Positions 56,595-64,000 of a stretch of DNA of 64,000 bases are shown piece by piece; the first letter of the stretch is position 1, and every line of letters begins with the position of its first letter. Under the pieces are notes generated by a model. That model did no database searches, had not been told where the DNA came from, and saw only the letters and a list, made by a program, of their open reading frames with translations. The stretch is from Epiperipatus broadwayi (taxonomy: Eukaryota > Onychophora > Udeonychophora > Euonychophora > Peripatidae). The stretch spans positions 250,001-314,000 of the forward strand of contig JAQFVV010000318.1 of NCBI GenBank assembly GCA_028023455.1. The letters run 5' to 3'. Position numbers and translations under genes: made by a program.

Positions 56595-59090
56595 GGCAAC
56601 ATGTAATGACATTTACCCTGGCCTGTTCTCATTCTGCAATCTTAAACCAGAGTTTTTTTTGGGGAAACCAGATATGTGAAAAGTAGGGTCAGCTATTAAA
56701 GTACCATTATTTATAATAGAGGTTAGTCCACTCATGTGTTCATATTCTATTGATATCCAATGTGGATGGCTGTTGAGAATTACCAGCCAGCAAGCCTTGA
56801 TTTTAGCCTGATATTTGGGGACTAATCAGAATGAGACTGATTGGATGATTTGATAATTCAACAAGCTTGTTAAATTCATTGATCATTGCCAAACTATGTC
56901 TGAGGTTTTCTGGAGGAATATTTGAGAGTATAGATAACTATTATACTGGTGTTGATTTAAAAGTGCCAAAAATAATAAACAAGGTTTCATTAATATTAGT
57001 ATCCACAAGATTAGTATGTGTATTTCAGCATTATACTGAAGAGCAGTACTCAGCCACAGAGTAAACAAGTGTGTCCAGAAGTTCTAAAAATGTTAGCATT
57101 AAAATCCCATGTGATGCCTGCAAACTTGTATATGAATTTTTTTATTATATCAGTAAAATAGGTTTAAAAAGAAGAGTTCAATTTAATTTCCAGGTATTTT
57201 GGTATGATTGACTTGTAACTTTGTGTTATAGAAATTAACATTAAGCGTTTTTTGACTAGATTGTTATTGAGGTTATAACAAGTGGAAATTGATTTCTCTG
57301 GATTAGACTTGAGGTGACAAAAAGTGAAATAATCCTTGTCTACTTTTAGTTCAGAGTTTAGGTTTTTTCAATATCATTGAAAGTGTATTCTTTTTGAAAG
57401 CAAAACTTCAACTGATGTATTCTTGATCATCTCATCACACTTCCATATTTCCATTATTATATCAGGTTTGAATCTGGGTAAATCAGATAGCCAATCACAG
57501 TCAACCCATTTAGAAAAATTGCATACAGGCTAGCCAATTAAAAAGACTCTTAATTCAAAAATTTGTACAATGGAATAAATACTCCAAATTTCAGGTGTAA
57601 ATATGAATTGCAAATGCACAAAAGGTTAACTTTCATTATCTTCTCAGAAAGTGATTAAAAAAACAATGGATAAAATTATGATTAAAAAATATAGTCATAT
57701 TATTGAAATGCAATATATATATATATATTCAAATTACCATATGTGATAGAAAATTAAACATTTTTATAGTAATTCAAATGTTTGATTTAACATGCAGCAT
57801 CATTAAAAAATTTGAAAGTTATTTGAGGAAGTTGTTTATTGTAATTTCTAATTTAGCAAACCTATATGTGAAAATAAATATATATATGTATTGTTATGTG
57901 TGTACGTGCAGATTTAATATGTATGTACTTTTGTGAAATATTTTGGAAAGATCAAAATAGAAAATTATATTTGCTTTGTAATTACTATTATTTTTTATAT
58001 ATAATGCATCTGTATAATTATCACTGAAAAAAGAAACCCAAGTTTAAATATTTATTGTAAAAGCATACTTTTTTGGTAAACTCTCAATTTAATCAAAATA
58101 AAGAATGTGTAAACAACTTCGTATTAATAGATAAGACAGATTATTTAATAAATTAATTAGTTTAGAAAACAATCACCCTATATTTAAAGAAAAATTTTGT
58201 TTAACAGAATTATCCAGGAAAAGTTATAAAAGGAAAATTGTATTATTTTAGTTAATGCAGAGATGATTTCAGTTAATATTAATGTTTTACACCTTATACT
58301 AAACTAGAATAAAAAAAACAGTTAATCTAAATCGTCCTACTTTCTGACTGTATCATTGAACCGAAGCCTTGCAAAGCTGAGGAATTAGAAGACTTGAACC
58401 AGTAGCACTTGTGATAAATTTTGTCAAGAATTAATTTGCCTGTTTTGAAAAAAGCCTCTGAAGTTTTATTAGCCAAAACCATGAACTATTAATTACTTGT
58501 TTCAGAAAATTATTGAATTTATGATAGAAATCAACTATGCCAAATTAAGATTAAATATTAACAAAAAAATCCACAACATCAAAATAATAAATATCTGCAT
58601 AGATTTTGTAAAAAAAAACATTAAAATTTATTTATTTTAAATCTGTCATAACACTTTTATAGCTATAATATAAGTTCTTTTAAATAAGGCAGTCTAATAT
58701 TTACATAAGAGATTACTTAACTTTTTAATAATTATACTAAAATTTTATGTAATATTTGATAAGGGTAAAATGCATTAAGTTGTATTTAATATCATGATTT
58801 TTTTTCGTGTATGAAGAGGTATTAGCCTTTAATTTATTAAAGAGAATCAATAAGTTTTTTTGAAAAAATATATTTTCGTTTCAGTCTAGATCCGTGGTAC
58901 CCTTAATTATGAGTACCAAAAATGCACAAATAATACTTATGGAACTGTTAATGCGTTGTGTAGTTTTTAATAGAAAAAAAGTTTGAAGAAAATTAATTAT
59001 TACTGAATTTTATTGAGATAATTTTAAAAATAGTTCAAAATTTTACAAAGAAGAATTGTCATAAACATAAATTTTGGAATGAAATTTCTG
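56595..59090. other. AT-rich spacer, no gene seen
   Basis: A slightly GC-richer patch at 58,330-58,490 is open for 51 codons on the minus strand (MVLANKTSEAFFKTGK...), unrecognised. The rest is AT-rich. 56,867-57,068 is open on both strands with no domain. Confidence 0.45.
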
Positions 59091-59094
59091 CTGT

Positions 59095-60560
59095 TATACA
59101 TTGAATGCTAAATGCTTTATATAATGATTATATTTTATCATTTTTAATTGTACACATGTCAAACTAGATTTATCAGTCATTCTATGTTTGAATTTCTTTT
59201 TTAAAAAAGTAATTTTTGAATATAATAATTTATATGCATAGCTATTTATTGCTAGTGTTTTAAAAAAGTTGCAGAAATGCTATTCCAAATTTTTAAAATT
59301 TCAGAATTTTTTTTTAATAACACCCATTAATTGATTATTTTCAAATTATTTCTCAAATCCACAAACTTTTGTTTCCATATAAAACTGGAGTGTAAATCAA
59401 TTAATTGCAATTCTACATCATCCAAATTCAATCACTCAAGAATTTTCAAATTGAGTTTATCTATTAATGTTGTGTAAAAATAAATTTTGATGATTTTTCA
59501 AATTACATAAATTGTGTAAAACTTAAAGAAAATTTATTGAAGTACAGTTGCAATTTTTTTTTCTATTTGGAAAACATTTATAGGTATTTGAAATAATATC
59601 TTGATTAAAAATGTCTAATTTAACTTCAAATGCTTTGATTAAATCAAGCATGACAACACTTTACAGTTTAATATTAAATGAAAACACAAATATAGTAAAA
59701 AAAAAACATTAATTTTGAAAACTATTGGACATCCCAATATTGTTCAATGATATTCTTATTGTGTAAAAATGTCTAATTCCTCTAAATACTCAACAAATCT
59801 TTGAAAAAATGTTTCCATGATTTAACCATGGGACATTATTGTACACAAGTAAACTATTGTATGATGAGTTTATCTCATTTAATAATTCAGAAATTGTCAT
59901 GTATTTAAAACATATGCAATTATAAAATTGAATAATTTTGTAACAAAGTTAGGTTTTCTAGTATCACAGAAACAAAGTGCAACACATAAAATCTGCTAGT
60001 ATATAAACAGTGAAAATCTAGAAGCACGAATCCAATATGTTTGGAAAATGAATTAATAAAACTTATTTTTCTGTCCAATCATATTACAAGTATCATCAGT
60101 TATTACTGATACAATTTTTGAAAAGTTTATTTCTTTATCAACAAGTGATACTATTGCTTTGCAAATAACTATTTATTCTGTGGTTGTTGCTAACAATGAT
60201 AAGCTGGTTAATTCTTCCTTGACATTGTTCCCAACACAACAACAAATAAAAATGGCCAAATGAGATAATCCAGTCATGGCAAAAATCTCATCAAAACAAA
60301 AAGAAATGAAAGTGGAAGATTTTATATCTATTTTTTTTTGTGATGAGTTATATTTTTAGCTATTTCCAAGATTCTATCTTTAGGCATATATTTTTTATTT
60401 TTTGAATAATTTTTTTTTGAACTCAGAATCTTAAAAAGAACAATGCATATTTTAACAATGCTTCTTTTAGGTATTTGCCATCACCAAAAAGTTTTTTTGC
60501 ATTTGACAATTAGGTTTGAGGCAGTATAACTAGAAGCAGTTGTATCTGACTGCCAATATA
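59095..60560 (-). pseudogene. hAT-superfamily transposase relic (ZBED-like)
   Basis: Minus-strand pieces follow the hAT order. SYTASNLIVKCKK and, after a shift, LFGDGKYLKEALLKYA (N-terminal 'A..IAK..KPF.DGE..K'). FISFCFDEIFAMTGLSHLAI (60,287-60,295 encodes FDE, first catalytic Asp). CCVGNNVKEEL. IVSVITDDTCNMIG (second Asp; usually TTDGA.NM.G). LDFHCLYTS. FQRFVEYLEELDIF. IKAFEVKLDIF. VELQLIDLHSS with WKQKF. Finally LLYSKITFLKKKFKHRMTDK, the C-terminal dimerisation domain ('FS.M..IKSK.RSRLTDE'). Nearly the whole length after the missing BED finger is present, with many stops and shifts. The enzyme would cut and paste the element's DNA. Confidence 0.8.
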
Positions 60561-60597
60561 TTTAATTATAGATGTTGGTGGGCCATTTCAAATTTTA

Positions 60598-61147
60598 ATG
60601 GCACATTCAATAAGTTCTTTTATCAAGGAATTAATGAATAGAAGTGATAAGGAAGAAGTAGATAAGCAAGTCTGGAAGGTGAAAGAATATATTTCAAATG
60701 AACTAGGGAAAGTAAATTATGAGAAAGTCTTGATAGGGGACTTGCTAATTAGAGGATGTGGAGATGTAATTTCAAGGAAAAATATAAATAGATATGCAAG
60801 AGTATATTTGCCTGGAGCTAGAATTAGGGGTGTTACAGAAAAGGTAAAAAACAAGGGAGTAGAGATGCTTATGTTATGGTATGGACAAAAATTTGCCAGA
60901 GCCATCACAGAGTAATGGATGAGTGCAAAGAATTGATTAGTAATTTGAATGTTTAAAGGAAGAGTAAGAGTAGATGTATTACTACCAAGATTCAACAATA
61001 GGTATATATTAGATAGGGCATGTTCTATAAATGAGAGATTGAAAAAATTATGCTAGAGAAATAATGCTATGCTTGTGGATGTGTGTGATTTTTTTGTTAG
61101 TAAGAGAGAGTTTTATAGTAAAGATTGCTTGCATTTAGCAAAATAAG
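60598..61147 (+). pseudogene. LINE ORF1 with SGNH-hydrolase (esterase-like) domain
   Basis: The 105-codon frame 60,598-60,915 has KVLIGDLLIRGCG (block I, usually IGDS; here the nucleophile Ser is Leu), then RYARVYLPGARIRGVTEKV (the 'PGA.I' block) and MLMLWYGQK (for VVHVGTND). After a stop and shifts, DVCDFFVSKREFYSKDCLHL (61,069-61,135) gives the C-terminal D-x-x-H block. The order is that of SGNH esterases. The serine change suggests loss of hydrolase activity in this copy. Its role in retrotransposition is not settled. Confidence 0.75.
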
Positions 61148-61429
61148 TTCCATGAAGCATCAGGAGTTTCATTTATGAAAAATGTTATAGTTCAGGAAAC
61201 TTATAAAGGGAGGTAGGATTTTAAATTACAGTATTATCAAAAAGGAAGGTTAAGAATGGACATAATGTAAATAGTAAACAAAGAGTAGCTGATTTAGATA
61301 TAAATGTAGATGTAGAAAAGAAATGGGTCTGTAAAACTAATGATAAACAAGATAATTATAAAAATAATAGAGAAGAAAGAATCAAAAGAATTTATAAAAA
61401 ATAATAAGAAAGGAAGAAATTGTTAAAAT

Positions 61430-62120
61430 TGGATATATGAATATGCAAGGTGGCAGGAGACCACAAAAGTGGATGGAATTAAACAAAGCAGTGAAAAACA
61501 AAAAGCTTGAGATATTATCAGTAGTGGAAACACATTTAAGAGAAGAAGAACCTACATTGGTATGGTGGGTTATAAATAAAAAACAAAAAGAAAAAAGATG
61601 TGGTGGTATAGGACTTATGTCAAAAATATTTAAATACTGTAAAGTATCAAGAACATTTGTGGTTAGAGATAAAGTCAGGAAGACAAGAATGAATGATGAT
61701 TATAGTATATATGGCCACTGGAGATAATCAAACTATAATGGAGTGAAATAGTAGCACATATGAATGCATAGTTAAGGATACACATAGTTTCAATCAAAAG
61801 GGGAAAAATAATGGTTGTAGGGAATATGAATGGAAACATTGAGAAATTGATGACATGGATAACAAGAATGAACAGCTTTTAAAATTTTTTTTATCAGAGA
61901 GTAAATTTGATCATTGGAAATTTATCACATATTTATGAGGGGCAATACACATGGTCTAGAAGTAAGATATTTCACACAATAGATTATGTATTAGTAGATA
62001 AAGAGGAAATGAATAAAATATGGAAAATTAAAGTATTTGATAATGAAGAGAGAATATGTAATAGTGATCATAATTTCTTTATAATAGAAATGGTTAGTAA
62101 TATGGTGGAAAAGTAGAAAG
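61430..62120 (+). pseudogene. LINE APE-type endonuclease, broken
   Basis: Frame 61,437-61,727 starts MNMQGGRRPQKWMEL, continuing LEILSVVETHLREEE (catalytic Glu) and RCGGIGLMSK. After a broken middle, frame 61,907-62,116 gives IYEGQYTWSRSKIFHTIDYV and CNSDHNFFIIEM, the terminal TW...IDYV and SDH blocks of APE nucleases. The central block around 61,740-61,900 is shifted (worn GDMNG as 'GNMNGN'). Confidence 0.8.
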
Positions 62121-62799
62121 GATAGTGAAAGATGTCAATGGAAAATGAATGGTAACAATAAGTTAGAAAAATATAAAATAAAAGTAGAAAAAATCATGGA
62201 AGAGTTTATTGGGGATGAATATAAGGACTGGTGTGGCAAAGTAGAAAAAGTGGCCAATAGGGTTTTAGATGAGAATATTCAGAAGAATAAAAGTAATAGA
62301 AAAATGAGAATTAGTAAAAGTGTAAAAAAGAGAGCAAAAAGCATGCAGAGAATATAAATGTGCTATTATAAATAAAGAAAGTGAAAAAGATATATTAATT
62401 GAGAAAAATTGAAAAAAAACAGAAATTGGCTAAAGTAGATAATTATATATACAGAATGAAATTAAATAGTAAATTATTGGAGAATATTAATAAAAATGGA
62501 AAAGGATGGGAGTAAAAACTTTTGGAAATATATTAAAAAAAGGAATGCAGGGGGAGAGAGAAATAGTATTACTAAATGATGAGGAAAAAGAGTGTAGCTC
62601 TGGAGATGAATTGGAGACAATTTTAAATAAGTATGTAATGAATATAGAAAAGTTATTATATATAAAGAACAGAGTAATGACAAACATAAAAGCATATAGT
62701 TAGGAAAATGTTAGGCTTACAGAAAATGAATTGGATGAGGCAGGGAAAAAATTGTCAAGGCAAGAGCAGAGATGGTGATGAATTTGGGAAATAGAGCAA

Positions 62800-63660
62800 A
62801 ACTAAATCTATTATCATGTTTTAATAAGAAGGCACAGAAAAGGGAATTTCCAGATAGTTGGAATAATACAAGAGTAAGGCTATTATTTAAAGGAAAGGAT
62901 AAAGTATCATAGAAAGTTAAACAATTACAGATTGGTATCAGGAACATCAGCATTATATAAAGTTTTTGCATATATGGTGGCTGGAAGGGTGGCAAAATGG
63001 ATGAAAGAAAAAACATAGTGAGAGAAATGCAAGAAGACTTTAGAATAAATAGGCATATAGGAAATAGTTTATTTATAGTCACACAACTTATAGATATATT
63101 AGGAATATAAGTAGACAGTTATATATAGTCTTTATAAATATAGAGAAGGCATATGATAAAGTAAATAAAATAGATTATGGATAAGTTTAGTAAATTTAGG
63201 AAAGAACTGAGCTTTAGTGAATCTTATTAAGATATTGTATAAAAATAATAATTATATGTATCAATTAGGAATTATAGAATCAGTTAAGAGTTAAAAATGG
63301 GGTACGACTAAGGCAAGGATGTTCTTATGTCATCTATTTTGTTTTTGTTATATTTGAGAGAAATGGAGAGAGCAATAGAAAGGGGTAGAGATCCATTAAT
63401 AGGTGGCATTATCAGGTATTTTATTTGCTGATGATATCTTCTTGTGTGCAGAAAGTAAGGAAGATATGGAACTTATGCTGAAGACGTGAGCAAGGATGGG
63501 TAAAAAAATGGGGATTAAATTTAGTAAAAAAAAAATCAAAATTAATGATGATAAATACTGGGGAATCATTTTTGAGTAATCAGAGAAATCATTTGGTTGA
63601 ATGGGAGAAAAAATTGTAAATGAAGCAAAGAAAAGGCTTGATAAAAAAAAAAATAACAGT
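62800..63660 (+). pseudogene. LINE reverse transcriptase, broken
   Basis: Landmarks split over frames: REFPDSWNNTRVRLLFKGKD; IYKVFAYMVAGRVAKWM; NGVRLRQGCS; then ILFADDIFLCAESKEDMELM, with FADD intact at 63,424-63,435; SKLMMINTGES; and LVEWEKKL. It parallels copy A, in which FADD reads FGYD. Multiple one-base shifts prevent a single frame. Confidence 0.8.
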
Positions 63661-64000
63661 GTTTTGATGTAGCAAGAATTATATGGGAGTGGCAGTAGGA
63701 GGGTTAATGTATGGTAATAATGCATTATGTGTTAGTAAAGGGGTATTACATTACTTAGAAAAAGTACAAAATGTATTTGATGCAGATATGTGGATTGCAA
63801 AGGAGGCAATTCAAGGAGAAATGGGATAATCAAGTTTTTATATAAGAGATGCAAAAAGCAAAATGAAATGTTCAGTAGATAGCAATTTATGGGACAATAA
63901 CCAAAATAGTATTTAATTGAATTATGAGTAAAGGACAGGTAACAAGATGGATGAAAAAGATAGTACAGTATTCAGAAGACTTGGATAAAGACTTTATGTC

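Larger units (their letters stand above)
60598..64000 (+). mobile_element. LINE family A/B, copy B (runs off the window)
   Basis: One plus-oriented element: SGNH-hydrolase-like first ORF (60,598-61,147), APE endonuclease (61,430-62,120), linker, then RT (about 62,800-63,640), still continuing at the window edge. From 62,041 it aligns with copy A (53,690 on). An esterase-like ORF1 domain is known in CR1/L2-type and some other non-LTR elements. Frames are broken in all parts, but less so than in copy A. It begins next to the 5' end of the hAT relic. Confidence 0.85.

Noticed and set aside
62717-63082. 121-codon minus-strand frame
   Set aside because: Antisense shadow of the plus-strand LINE reverse transcriptase.

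Overview
The window is strongly AT-rich (by eye about 70-75% A+T) eukaryotic DNA with no recognisable host protein gene. Nearly every coding trace belongs to a transposable element: Penelope-like, Ty3/gypsy, four or five non-LTR (LINE) lineages, and a hAT DNA transposon. This mix, with long AT-rich spacers, (TA)n and trinucleotide microsatellites and hammerhead-ribozyme repeats, points to an animal genome, most likely an AT-rich invertebrate. The species cannot be told from the sequence. No rRNA, tRNA, CRISPR or prokaryotic operon structure is present.

Layout: 1.2-1.7 kb, worn copy of a hammerhead repeat. 3.7-7.6 kb, a dispersed repeat family around a minus-strand LINE relic, then a 51-bp direct repeat pair. 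7.8-17.5 kb, an old Ty3/gypsy element with both LTRs; its protease, RT, RNase H and integrase remain readable, and its Gag appears split by about 4.4 kb of non-coding DNA. 19.6-20.8 kb, a non-autonomous DNA transposon. 23.9-29.0 kb, a minus-strand RTE-type LINE interrupted by a 2.2-kb insertion with a perfect 17-bp target duplication. 31.5-32.0 kb, a 500-bp inverted dimer carrying two hammerhead motifs, with a perfect 15-bp target duplication. 33.4-34.6 kb, LINE relic. 37.8-39.15 kb, a 471-bp-period hammerhead repeat array. 39.9-43.66 kb, two Penelope-like elements head to head. 43.7-45.7 kb, a 419-bp-period hammerhead repeat array. 45.8-48.8 kb, two LINE relics. 53.7-56.6 and 60.6-64.0 kb, two copies of one LINE family, the second with an SGNH-hydrolase-like first ORF. 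59.1-60.6 kb, a nearly complete but broken hAT transposase.

The most interesting system is the hammerhead/Penelope cluster. Three unrelated repeat families each carry a type I hammerhead core (CUGANGA, a short stem II, GAAA, an NUH cleavage triplet, and stem I pairing across the cut). All have a very short, palindromic stem III, which is typical of hammerheads that cleave as dimers. Each family is laid out the same way: an inverted copy on the left joined to plus-oriented copies on the right. The neighbouring Penelope-like element has the same head-to-head form. Hammerheads are established in Penelope-like pseudo-LTRs and in animal retrozymes. That Penelope-type reverse transcription of ribozyme-processed (perhaps circular) RNAs made all these loci is my inference.
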